Assembly (NCBI GenBank): GCA_031082285.1
Contig: JAVHLK010000038.1
Span: forward strand, 1 to 41,820
DNA from: Desulfomonilaceae bacterium
GTDB lineage: Bacteria; Desulfobacterota; Desulfomonilia; Desulfomonilales; Desulfomonilaceae
Length of the DNA: 41,820 bases
Reading direction: 5' to 3'
Shown here: positions 15,170-22,892 of the stretch, one piece after another
How the letters are laid out: each line of letters starts with the position of its first letter
How positions within the stretch are numbered: the first letter of the stretch is position 1
Translations under genes and position numbers: made by a program
Notes under the pieces: generated by a model
What the model saw: only the letters and a program-made list of their open reading frames with translations
Told to the model about the DNA's origin: nothing
Databases searched by the model: none

Positions 15170-16492
15170 TCAGTACAGTTTGGGCACCTGCGGCCAAGGT
15201 TCACCGAACCAGTAGAGCTCCCAGAACGGACCTCGGAGGTATGCAGCCACTATGATGAGTCCGATGACGGCGATGACGCCTATAGTGAAGACCACGTTTT
15301 GTAACCACCTTGACCGGTGAAACCACACTCCCATCGCGTCGTCAGGACTCCTGTCCAAGAAAGGCCATACTGCAAGAACAGCGAGCGCAATCGTAGGAAT
15401 CAGAATTCCTCCAACGAAGCCCCCGTTGATCACGTAGGTGCCCACTGTGAGGGTAGTGTCCGCAATGAGCTCTTGCAGCCAAAGGAAATACCAGGGGGCC
15501 TTCGCGGGATTCGGCGGGGCCAACGGATTAGCGGGTGCCTCCAATGGCGCCGCGACGTAAAGAGAAACACCCAATGTCACTACGTGGGTCAGCAGCATCA
15601 CAATGAGAAGCCGTGTGGTCAGCTCCGGATTGGCTCGAGCCAGGAGAGAATCCGGTAGGGCGCTGCTTCGCACTGAAAGCGTCGTTCCTTCCTTGATGCC
15701 GAGCAATGTGTACGTCTTGGTGGAACTTGGCTTCAATTCATCTCCCCCGGCACTCTGGAGCATCGTCAGACGATCAGTCGCAGCCAGCCCTCCGTCTCTT
15801 CTGAGGCGCCACATATGATACGCGCCGACGACGACGAGAAGAATCGGCAGAGCCACACAGTGGAGAATGTAAAATCGTATCAGGGTATTCTGCCCTATTT
15901 CCGTTCCTCCAATGAGGATTTCACGCATTTGGTCGCCCACCAGCGGAGCGCTTTTCGCCACGTTGGCCCCAATGACAAGCGCCCAGTACGCCAACTGATC
16001 CCAGGGGAGGAGATACCCTGTGTACGACAATGCCAACGTGAGTACGAAGAGAACGAGCCCTATCAGCCAGTTAATTTCTCTTCTGCTTCCCTGCCTCCGG
16101 GGGCCGCTGTACGCCTTGGTGTACCAAATCCTGACCATATGCAGAAACGCCACGGCAACCATGCCGTGAGCAGCCATTCGATGCATTGATCGGAGGATGG
16201 ATCCGTAGCTGACCACGAATTCAATGTCCTTCATGCTCTGATACGCCCTTTCAACCGACGGCACGTAGAGAAACATGAGGATCACTCCGGTGATCGTCAG
16301 GATTACAAACAGGACCCACGTGACGGTCCCCAACCAGAAGGTCGTGGCCAGGCTCAGGCTCTGCTTTGTGACATACGCAGGGAAGACGTGGAACAGGAAA
16401 TTCCTGACAACTGAATCCGACGACTCTCGGGCGGACTCCGGAGAGTATGACCAGAAGACACGACGGCTCCTTTGGAACACTTCCATGGTCAA
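15170..16492 (-). CDS. Cytochrome b (fused b6/subunit IV type) of a quinol:cytochrome c oxidoreductase
   Basis: The 440-residue membrane protein combines the diheme N-terminal half and the C-terminal half of a bc-type complex. Heme b ligands fit H104 and H118 (SMHRM...FLHMVRIW) and H211 and H226 (YILHC...AYHMW); the 14-residue gap in the second pair is b6-like. The quinol-site segments are LPWDQLAYWA and, in the C-terminal half, KAPWYFLWLQEL. The latter replaces the Glu of the classical PEWY motif, a variation known among menaquinol-using complexes. An insertion (about 235-290) carries a soluble loop. Its ATG overlaps the Rieske stop and the cytochrome c gene follows, so Rieske, cytochrome b and cytochrome c form one complex. 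Confidence 0.92.
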   Translation of the reverse strand: MTMEVFQRSRRVFWSYSPESARESSDSVVRNFLFHVFPAYVTKQSLSLATTFWLGTVTWVLFVILTITGVILMFLYVPSVERAYQSMKDIEFVVSYGSILRSMHRMAAHGMVAVAFLHMVRIWYTKAYSGPRRQGSRREINWLIGLVLFVLTLALSYTGYLLPWDQLAYWALVIGANVAKSAPLVGDQMREILIGGTEIGQNTLIRFYILHCVALPILLVVVGAYHMWRLRRDGGLAATDRLTMLQSAGGDELKPSSTKTYTLLGIKEGTTLSVRSSALPDSLLARANPELTTRLLIVMLLTHVVTLGVSLYVAAPLEAPANPLAPPNPAKAPWYFLWLQELIADTTLTVGTYVINGGFVGGILIPTIALAVLAVWPFLDRSPDDAMGVWFHRSRWLQNVVFTIGVIAVIGLIIVAAYLRGPFWELYWFGEPWPQVPKLY

Positions 16493-17037
16493 ACCTTCCT
16501 GACGTTGCAGTGTCCGGATTTCAGTACGAGGAGGGCCTTATGCCGTTCCACGACACTGCTGGTGTCCACAACCAGCTGGCCGTCATCCGGGGATACCGAT
16601 ACGGCGAACCACGGCAACGGCTCGGGTGCGGGTCCTTTGACTACATCGCCGTCAATGGTGAACTGGCTCCCGTGACACGCGCAGGAAAATCCCACGGTGG
16701 GTTTGTCTGTCGTTCCGCTCTTGCTTTCTTCGCTTTCCGTATGCTGAACGATACAGCCCAAGTGAGTGCAGACGGCAGATATGGCGTGAATCCTGGTTTT
16801 CCCTTCGGAACCGTGTTTGGAGACAAACGCCTTCGCGTCTTTGAAAAGGGTCACGCCATCGGGAATCAAATCGAGCGTCCCGATCTTCACTTTCTTGGAC
16901 GGCTCGTACAGAACGTTGGGGATCAGCGAACGGAGCGCGGCAAAAACGCCGCCTCCAACAGCCAGCCCACCGATCCAGATTGAAAGCCTGGCAAGAAACG
17001 ATCGCCTAGTGGATCCCTGCCTATCCGAGTTGTTCAA
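16489..17037 (-). CDS. Rieske iron-sulfur protein of the bc complex (TTG start)
   Basis: The best start is TTG at 17035-17037. It overlaps the flavoprotein stop (TTGA) and has AGGAGGAG a few bases upstream. The longer ATG frame would put 35 unrelated residues before the signal. The resulting 182-residue protein has a twin-arginine-like anchor STRRSFLARL followed by one hydrophobic helix, then a Rieske fold with CTHLGC and CACHGS, which ligate a [2Fe-2S] cluster through two Cys and two His plus a bridging disulfide. It moves electrons from quinol at cytochrome b to cytochrome c. It is translationally coupled to the flavoprotein on one side and to cytochrome b on the other. Confidence 0.92.
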   Translation of the reverse strand: MNNSDRQGSTRRSFLARLSIWIGGLAVGGGVFAALRSLIPNVLYEPSKKVKIGTLDLIPDGVTLFKDAKAFVSKHGSEGKTRIHAISAVCTHLGCIVQHTESEESKSGTTDKPTVGFSCACHGSQFTIDGDVVKGPAPEPLPWFAVSVSPDDGQLVVDTSSVVERHKALLVLKSGHCNVRKV

Positions 17038-18896
17038 GGTGTCTCCTCCTGAGTACAAAGGATCTGCTCTTCGACTTGGAAGCGCTCGAGTGTCATAGCG
17101 TTGGTCGGGCACACGTGCGCACATAACCCACAACGGATGCACAAGTCCTCATCTTTGACAAGCGCAGTTGTTTCCCCTGCCGGATATCCGGCCAGGAAAC
17201 TTTGCGTGGCATCGTCTTCAGATTCGAGAAGGTCTGCTGAAACAAATGTGATGCAGCGAGTCGGACAAATGTGTGTGCAACGGCCACAGAGAATGCACAA
17301 TTCGGGATCGTAAATTGTGTGAATATAGCAGTCCAGACACCGGAGAGCCTGATCGTTTGCCGTATTTTCGTCGTAGACTTTCTCGACCTCCGTCGGCCCT
17401 ATCCTCCGCTCGGAAGGTTCGAGCTGCGGGGTCTCCCGGTCAATCCGATCATAGTGAGGATCGCGGCGAAACGTTTCCGGGTTCAGTTCCTCGACGACGA
17501 TGTTTCTGCATTCTCTTAACGAGACTCCTCGGAGATACTGGTCGATGGAATACGCCGCTCTCTTGCCGTTGGCCACCGCATCAATAATAATGCGGGGACC
17601 GAAAGCCACATCACCTCCGGCAAAAACTCCGGATGCGGTAGTGGCCATTGTTACGGAGTCAACTTTGATGGTCCCCCGAGGCGTGAGCTCAATGCCGTCC
17701 TCATCCTTGAGAAAAGAGAGTTCCGGCGACTGACCAATGGCCAGGATCACTGCATCGGCTTCCAGTGTCGATTCGGTTCCTGGTTTGAACGTTGGGTGGA
17801 ATCGCCCTTCTTCGTCGAACAAACGTTCGACCTCAAGGAACTCGACACCCACCACTTTGCCGTTTTCCACAAGAATCCTCTTCGGGCCAAGGCCCGCCTC
17901 GAGCTTCACACCCTCCCGAAGAGCTTCCGCGAGTTCTTCTTTCCCCTGCTGACTACGAGACGCAGGCAATTCCTCTAGTGATTCCAAGCTCACCATAGTC
18001 ACGGAATCGGCTCCGCCTCGCAATGCCGACCGGGCGGCATCGAGCCCGGCGAGTCCCTCTTCGGTGGATGGGAACACCTCGGCATCTTCTCGGTAAGCGG
18101 GTCTCAGTGCCGTACGTGCAACGTCAACCGCTACGCTGCCCCCTCCGATGGCTACCACTTTCTTGCCAAGATCCACCCGGTAGCCTCTGTTGACGTTGAG
18201 TAAATAGTCTACCGCCCTAAATATTCCATCAGCGTCCCGGCCTTCAATGGCGAGATCAAGTCCCCTTGTGGCGCCGCAGGCCATGAAGAAAGCCTTGTAT
18301 CCCTGATCACGAAGAGAAGAAAGGCTCACCTTGTCGTTCAAAGGAGTCTCGAGACGGAGCTCAAGTCTCTTTTCCAATAGTGCACATACTTCGACGTCCA
18401 GAACCGACCGAGGCAATCTGTACTCAGGGATGAATTGCCAGAGTGCCCCGCCGACCATTTCCGCAGCTTCGAACATCGTTACCCGATAGCCCCAGTCAAG
18501 CAGTGCGTCAGCGCAGCCAATCCCCGCAGGACCGCCGCCAATAACGGCTACTTTATCTTGAGACGACGCACTCACGTCTTCCGGTCGAGGCGGCCCGCAT
18601 TCTGCGGGGAGCGATGCCTCGTATTTCTCACAGACAAACCGCTTCAAAGCTCGGATGGTCACGGGCGAATCGATCATTCCCCGGCGGCACCTATCTTCAC
18701 AAGGAGCAGCACATACTCGTGCACAGACCGATGCTAAGGGGTTGGGTCTTCTTGCGAGTCGATAGGCTTCCTCATAGTTCCCCCCGGCTATGGCGCGGAC
18801 GTAATTACCGGCGTCAGTGTGGACGGGACACGCCTCCCTACATGGTACCTTGATGGGGTAATCCTCCAGGCAGTTAAGTCTGACATGTATACCCAT
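17034..18896 (-). CDS. GltD-like FAD/NAD(P) oxidoreductase with C-terminal 2[4Fe-4S] ferredoxin domain
   Basis: The 620-residue protein from ATG 18896 has four parts: a DPD/GltD-type N-terminal Fe-S domain (CREACP, then CARVCAAPCEDRC); an FAD-binding motif VAVIGGGPAGIGCAD; an NAD(P) motif VVAIGGGSVAVDVART; and a C-terminal ferredoxin domain with CILCGRCTHICP and CIRCGLCAHVCP. No membrane segment is seen, so it is cytoplasmic. It is the first gene after the sigma-54 promoter and is coupled to the Rieske gene. I infer that it oxidises NAD(P)H or ferredoxin and feeds the quinone pool or cytochrome b complex next door. Glutamate synthase activity is unlikely, since no large subunit is present. 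A longer TTG-initiated frame starts inside the promoter and is rejected. Confidence 0.85.
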   Translation of the reverse strand: MGIHVRLNCLEDYPIKVPCREACPVHTDAGNYVRAIAGGNYEEAYRLARRPNPLASVCARVCAAPCEDRCRRGMIDSPVTIRALKRFVCEKYEASLPAECGPPRPEDVSASSQDKVAVIGGGPAGIGCADALLDWGYRVTMFEAAEMVGGALWQFIPEYRLPRSVLDVEVCALLEKRLELRLETPLNDKVSLSSLRDQGYKAFFMACGATRGLDLAIEGRDADGIFRAVDYLLNVNRGYRVDLGKKVVAIGGGSVAVDVARTALRPAYREDAEVFPSTEEGLAGLDAARSALRGGADSVTMVSLESLEELPASRSQQGKEELAEALREGVKLEAGLGPKRILVENGKVVGVEFLEVERLFDEEGRFHPTFKPGTESTLEADAVILAIGQSPELSFLKDEDGIELTPRGTIKVDSVTMATTASGVFAGGDVAFGPRIIIDAVANGKRAAYSIDQYLRGVSLRECRNIVVEELNPETFRRDPHYDRIDRETPQLEPSERRIGPTEVEKVYDENTANDQALRCLDCYIHTIYDPELCILCGRCTHICPTRCITFVSADLLESEDDATQSFLAGYPAGETTALVKDEDLCIRCGLCAHVCPTNAMTLERFQVEEQILCTQEETP

Positions 18897-18947
18897 AGTT
18901 GGAACTCGCTGAAGTAGTGAATCGACGAATGCTCGCGCAAATGTCAA

Positions 18948-18962
18948 GCAAGTTGCGTGCCA
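18948..18962 (-). promoter_or_regulatory. Sigma-54 (-24/-12) promoter of the nos electron-transfer operon
   Basis: The minus-strand sequence TGGCACGCAACTTGC matches the consensus TGGCACG-N4-TTGC at every defined position, with correct spacing between the GG and GC elements. It lies 52-66 bases before ATG 18896, predicting transcription from about 18937. The gene just upstream encodes a sigma-54 activator, which makes the match much more credible than chance. Confidence 0.85.
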
Positions 18963-19063
18963 ATATCAACCCGGCCGGAGATCGTGTGATTAACCTGTCG
19001 GGATGTCAATTCTTTTTAGTTTTGGTCTAGTTGATTGGTAGGAATTACTCACCGCGGTATCGC

Positions 19064-19078
19064 GTGTCACACCTGTGT
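19064..19078. promoter_or_regulatory. Candidate enhancer (upstream activator site) for the sigma-54 regulator
   Basis: GTGTCACACCTGTGT contains interlocking inverted repeats (GTGT-C-ACAC and ACAC-CT-GTGT). Its centre lies about 115 bases upstream of the -24/-12 promoter, the usual distance for a bacterial enhancer-binding protein site. It sits in the 286-base gap between the regulator and the first structural gene. Symmetry and position are the only evidence. Confidence 0.35.
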
Positions 19079-19182
19079 AGCTGAAGAAACACCTTTCGAG
19101 GACAAAACCAAGATATGTAACTCTGGGTGGACGGATACGCCGGCCGGCTGACGTGTGTATGCCAGGGAACGTCTTCGCGTGG

Positions 19183-20586
19183 TCAATCCATCTCGTGGAT
19201 GTCGAAGGGCAGGATTCCGATGCGTTTCAATTTATTATACAAGGTCTTACGAGCCAAACCCGCTTTTCGAGCTGCCTCGGAAAGGTTTCCCTGGCTGACG
19301 GCTAGGAGATGATTGAAGAATTCTTGATCGAAGGTATCGATTAGTTGGTCTCTTGCTGCCGCATAATCAAGAGTCTCTTTGTAATCATCTCTCTTGGGGC
19401 CGCCATGGCTGGATTTCTCCTGCAATAATGCTTCCGGCAAATCCGTCCTCGTTAATTTGGGGCCGTCGGAAAGCACCACGGCCTGTTCCACTGCGTTCAT
19501 CAATTCCCGAATGTTCCCGGGCCACTTGTATTCGATAAGTGCTTCAATGAAAGCCGAATCGCAGCCCAACAGATCTTGTCGCCCGTGAGTGCGCCTGAAC
19601 AACGCGAAAAAATGCTCACAAAGCAGGGGGATATCCTCCTTCCTTTCTCGCAATGGCGGGATGGTGAGTGAGACAACGTTCAATCTGAAATAGAGCTCGG
19701 GACGAAAGAGCCCCTTCTGAATGCCGCCCTCAAGATCTCGATTCGTCGCTGCTATGATTCGAACATCAACGGGTGTGCTGCGCCGTCCTCCAATTTGACG
19801 GATCTGTCCCTCTTGGAGGACTCTGAACAGCTTGGACTGGGTCGCCACATCGAGTTCTCCGATTTCATCAAGGAAAACCGTTCCATGATTGGCCACTTCA
19901 AAAAGCCCAAATCGGGATCTGTCTGCGCCTGTGAACGCTCCCTTCTCATGTCCAAAAAGTTCGCTCTCCAGAAGGGTCGGAGGCAAAGCTGCACAGTCCA
20001 CCGGCAAGAAGGGCGCCGATCGCCGTGGAGACAACTCATGTATCGCTTTTGCAAAGAGTTCCTTGCCTGTGCCCGTCTCGCCACGGATAAGGACGCTCGC
20101 GTCGGTTCGGCCAACTTTGGGCAGAATCTTCTTTAGCTTGAGGACAGGACGACTCGCTGCGACAATTGCATCAAGAGTCTTACCGGTCTTCGAAACCCCG
20201 TCTTCATGCGGGCCCTCGGCCGCTCCGAAACCAACGAGAGCCTCTTCTACCGATCGGACAAGCTGGTCCGCCGCGAAAGGGACGGCAAGGTAATCCGCTC
20301 CTCCTGCCTTGAGCCAGATGACGGCTTCGGGAATACTCGCGTGAGTCGTGAGCGCGATCACGGGTAGTCTCGGCCTGTCGGCCAGGATTGACTCCAGAAC
20401 CTGGAAACCGTCTTTGTCCGGCATCCTCACAGCCGTAAGTACCGCGTGCGGCGAGTGCTTGTCCATCAGTTCGGAAATCCGACCGGATTCCGCGTCACAC
20501 TTGACTCCGTACCCTTCCTTGCCGAGGATTCGTCTGCAATTGTCGTGCATTCGCTGCTCGGGATGAATTATCAGTACGACTCTCAT
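19183..20586 (-). CDS. NtrC-family sigma-54 activator with a degenerate receiver domain
   Basis: The 467 residues contain an N-terminal receiver fold (about 1-118) and an AAA+ ATPase domain with Walker A GETGTGKE, the sigma-54 contact loop GAFTGA and Walker [11 protein letters not shown] Fis-type helix-turn-helix, [20 protein letters not shown], follows near the C-terminus. The receiver lacks its active site: the usual acidic pair is H8-P9, the phosphorylated Asp is A52 (in VLTAVRMP), and the conserved Lys before Pro-Phe is V102. It therefore cannot be a normal phospho-switch. No histidine kinase gene is in the window. It most likely activates the -24/-12 promoter 220 bases downstream and so controls the nos operon. 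The input signal is unknown. Confidence 0.92.
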   Translation of the reverse strand: MRVVLIIHPEQRMHDNCRRILGKEGYGVKCDAESGRISELMDKHSPHAVLTAVRMPDKDGFQVLESILADRPRLPVIALTTHASIPEAVIWLKAGGADYLAVPFAADQLVRSVEEALVGFGAAEGPHEDGVSKTGKTLDAIVAASRPVLKLKKILPKVGRTDASVLIRGETGTGKELFAKAIHELSPRRSAPFLPVDCAALPPTLLESELFGHEKGAFTGADRSRFGLFEVANHGTVFLDEIGELDVATQSKLFRVLQEGQIRQIGGRRSTPVDVRIIAATNRDLEGGIQKGLFRPELYFRLNVVSLTIPPLRERKEDIPLLCEHFFALFRRTHGRQDLLGCDSAFIEALIEYKWPGNIRELMNAVEQAVVLSDGPKLTRTDLPEALLQEKSSHGGPKRDDYKETLDYAAARDQLIDTFDQEFFNHLLAVSQGNLSEAARKAGLARKTLYNKLKRIGILPFDIHEMD

Positions 20587-21258
20587 TTCTTCCAGTTGAG
20601 TTCTCCCAATTCACGCACACCGTCATTCAAGGTTTCGACTGGTCAAGATGCTCGGTCGAGAACTTTGCGGCATGGGACAAGATTTCTTGAAATGCACTCT
20701 ATGCACGCGATGTCTGTTGTTCTTCGCTGGTTTTTCCCTGGAAGAGCTACTGCTTGCCTGTTTTCAGGCCGGCATGTGGGAACTATCCTCTAGAACCGTG
20801 CCAACAGGGTTGCTATGGAACTTTTCCAGAAGCACCTGTGACGAACACTTAATTTTCCCATATTTCACTGTACTTCATCGACCACACACGGTCAAGCAGA
20901 ATGCTCCCTCACAATCCTCGGTCAACCTTCAGGAGATCGCCTTGGGCATCTTCAGTGTACGAGATGCCGGATAGTTTGACGGACGTGTGACCGAGGATTG
21001 TGGAGCCGCAATTGCTTGACAGCGAGAGGCCTCGGACCTAGAATCCGTCTTAACTGTGAGGGCTGCCGCTCATATCGAAGTTGGGGCTCCAAAGGACAAT
21101 CAACCGCGAAATTCGGTGCCCGTCGTCACGTACTTAGCGGCTTGAAGTCCGGCGTACACGGAGTAGACCTTGCAGCGCGCGGATCCTGATATATTCGCAC
21201 GCACTCGCGTCGGCAACCGGTGCTCGCCGATCGGCACGTCCCCTGGGGAGAGCGTCTT
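20587..21258. other. 672-base intergenic region between the regulator and the LOG gene
   Basis: I see no convincing gene here; the only longer frame (20648-20974) has no ribosome site or family resemblance. The region separates divergent genes. It holds a strong plus-strand promoter at 21016-21044. A -24-like TGGCACG on the minus strand (near 20797-20803) lacks a matching -12 element. The regulator's own promoter was not identified. Confidence 0.6.
21016..21044 (+). promoter_or_regulatory. Consensus sigma-70 promoter
   Basis: TTGACA (21016-21021), a 17-base spacer and TAGAAT (21039-21044) give a near-perfect match. The predicted start near 21051 leaves an unusually long leader of about 208 bases before the LOG gene, unless a small RNA or unseen peptide lies between. 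Confidence 0.75.
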
Positions 21259-21930
21259 ATGGAAAGGGAACTACGAATGAACGATAGGCAATACGTCATT
21301 GATGAGTTCAACATTCGAGACAGCTGGCGCATGTTTCGGATCATTTCCGAGTTCGTCGACGGTTTCGAGACCATGAGCGACGTATTTCCCGGAGTGTCCG
21401 TATTCGGGTCCGCGTCCATCAACGAAGCCAGCCCCATCTACGCATTGGGACGAGAGGTGGGTCGCTGCCTGGCGGAAAACGGTTTCACCGTCATAACCGG
21501 AGGAGGACCCGGAGCCATGGAAGCCGCGAATCGCGGCGCCCACGAGGCCGGCGGGAAATCCATCGGGTTGTGCATTGAACTTCCCAAGGAGCAAAAGGCC
21601 AATCCGTACGTCAATCTGAGACTCGATTTCAGGTATTTTTTCATCCGTAAGGTCATGTTCGTCAAATATGCCGTGGCCTATATCATTCTTCCGGGTGGGT
21701 TCGGCACTATGGACGAACTCTTCGAATCACTGACTCTCATTCAAACCCACCGGATCAAGCCCTTTCCTGTGATTCTCATCGGCAAGTCATATTGGAAGGA
21801 CCTGATATCCTGGATTAAAAAGACCGTGCTTGCAAACGGCATGATCGCACCGGACGATCTGGAACTCTTTCAGGTCGTCGACGACCCCGAATCCGCGGTG
21901 TCCATCATCAAGAGAATCGTCATCCTCTGA
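21259..21930 (+). CDS. LOG-family (TIGR00730-type) nucleoside-monophosphate phosphoribohydrolase
   Basis: The 223 residues from ATG 21259 (GGGGAG upstream) contain the two family signatures: GGGPGAMEAANRGA and PGGFGTMDELFE, the latter holding the catalytic PGGxGTxxE. LOG proteins cleave the ribose-base bond of nucleoside 5'-monophosphates, classically releasing cytokinin bases. In bacteria many act as general purine nucleotide hydrolases, so the older label lysine decarboxylase should be avoided. An internal ATG at 21277 is an alternative start. The gene stands alone, ending just before a hairpin terminator it shares with the convergent gene. The substrate cannot be told from sequence. Confidence 0.9.
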   Translation: MERELRMNDRQYVIDEFNIRDSWRMFRIISEFVDGFETMSDVFPGVSVFGSASINEASPIYALGREVGRCLAENGFTVITGGGPGAMEAANRGAHEAGGKSIGLCIELPKEQKANPYVNLRLDFRYFFIRKVMFVKYAVAYIILPGGFGTMDELFESLTLIQTHRIKPFPVILIGKSYWKDLISWIKKTVLANGMIAPDDLELFQVVDDPESAVSIIKRIVIL

Positions 21931-21972
21931 ACCGAAAACCCGACGTCTTCAAGTCCGCATCCCGTGTTCCCG

Positions 21973-22002
21973 AAAAAAAAAGGGCGCTCGAATCGAGCGC
22001 CC
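21973..22002 (-). terminator. Rho-independent terminator of the Pro-rich protein gene
   Basis: A 9-bp perfect stem, GGGCGCTCG (21982-21990) with CGAGCGCCC (21994-22002) and AAT loop, is followed on the minus strand by nine T (complement of A at 21973-21981). It lies between convergent genes, so the hairpin could also slow plus-strand transcription leaving the LOG gene, though that side lacks a T run. Confidence 0.85.
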
Positions 22003-22034
22003 CGGGGCCGGATCGCATAGACCCAATTTCCGGA

Positions 22035-22532
22035 TTATCGGTGTAGCGGAGAATAGCCCGGTGCCGGCCCGGAAGGTCCGTAACGACCGCGGCCCGCTGC
22101 CGGAGCAACCTCCGCGGATCCTCCGTAAGACGGAGGTTTCATCGGAGCACATACCAGCGGAGGACGGATGGGCGGCAGCCGACCGGTATCCTTTGAGACC
22201 GACCCGCCCACGACTCTGAAAGGGAAGGTGACAAGTGAGTAGAGGGCGGAAAGCGGTCCGTTGGAAGCCGACTCGTCCGCCCCGCGTGAGGGCCTGGGAA
22301 CGGGCGGCGGACTGTTGAACTGGGGAGAGACGTGATATCGACCCGCGGAACCAACGCCCCGCGTGGGATGTGAATATCCCGTTTCAGGTGAAGCGGACGA
22401 AGGCCGATATACGGGCACCCTGAGAGGAACGGTATTCACTTCCGCAGCGTACTGCGCGGGAATTGACGCATGATCGCCGACGATTGTGAATATGACGAAG
22501 GCCAAGACCGGAACGATACCACGCGCACCCAT
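22035..22532 (-). CDS. Pro-rich exported hypothetical protein
   Basis: The 165-residue protein has a signal peptide (about 1-28) and then a low-complexity, Pro/Ser/Gly/Tyr/Arg-rich chain without predicted helices (PVYRPSSASPETGY, PPPVPRPSRG, IRPPLVCAPMKPP). The single stretch with more order is LSALYSLVTFPFRVVGG. No domain is recognised. GGGAG precedes the ATG, a promoter and a strong terminator flank it, and this supports a real, single-gene transcript. A surface or periplasmic disordered protein is likely. Confidence 0.65.
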   Translation of the reverse strand: MGARGIVPVLAFVIFTIVGDHASIPAQYAAEVNTVPLRVPVYRPSSASPETGYSHPTRGVGSAGRYHVSPQFNSPPPVPRPSRGADESASNGPLSALYSLVTFPFRVVGGSVSKDTGRLPPIRPPLVCAPMKPPSYGGSAEVAPAAGRGRYGPSGPAPGYSPLHR

Positions 22533-22892
22533 ACCAACACTCCCATAAAGAAGAACAACAAATCAAATCATGTGAATGATTAAAATAATGAAAGTGATGG
22601 TATCACGTAGTGCACGATGAGTCAATCGAATGTCAATGCATTTGGCAGGATATGCCTACTCAATGAGGTGATTTGTGAGGTTGACGATGGCACCGTGCGC
22701 TTGTCAAGAGATCGGACGTCACATGTAAACTAACATTAAATTAGCGAAGTTGACGCAACATTTTAAACTGAATTATTAACATTTGCCGCGGCCCGACGTG
22801 CACACAAGAACCCCTTCGTCACCGCGTCCGCATCCTTTTGCCGGGGGGCGCGGATCCTCGTCGGCTTCACCGGCTACGACCGGTCACCGAGG
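22533..22892. other. 360-base AT-richer intergenic stretch
   Basis: No gene is seen. It carries the minus-strand promoter at 22597-22625 for the Pro-rich gene. The part at about 22720-22785 is notably AT-rich compared with the rest of the window. No clear terminator for the MacB-type gene that ends at 22893 is visible. Confidence 0.6.
22597..22625 (-). promoter_or_regulatory. Putative sigma-70 promoter of the Pro-rich protein gene
   Basis: On the minus strand TTGACT (22620-22625) and TACCAT (22597-22602) are separated by 17 bases, predicting a leader of about 58 bases before ATG 22532. Confidence 0.5.

Noticed and set aside
20797-20813. A -24-like TGGCACG on the minus strand upstream of the regulator
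   Set aside because: The -12 element is missing at the required spacing, so it is not a sigma-54 promoter.
20648-20974. A 108-residue plus-strand frame with a CTLCTRC stretch
   Set aside because: It has no ribosome-binding site, no family resemblance and low-quality composition. It lies across a promoter-rich intergenic region.
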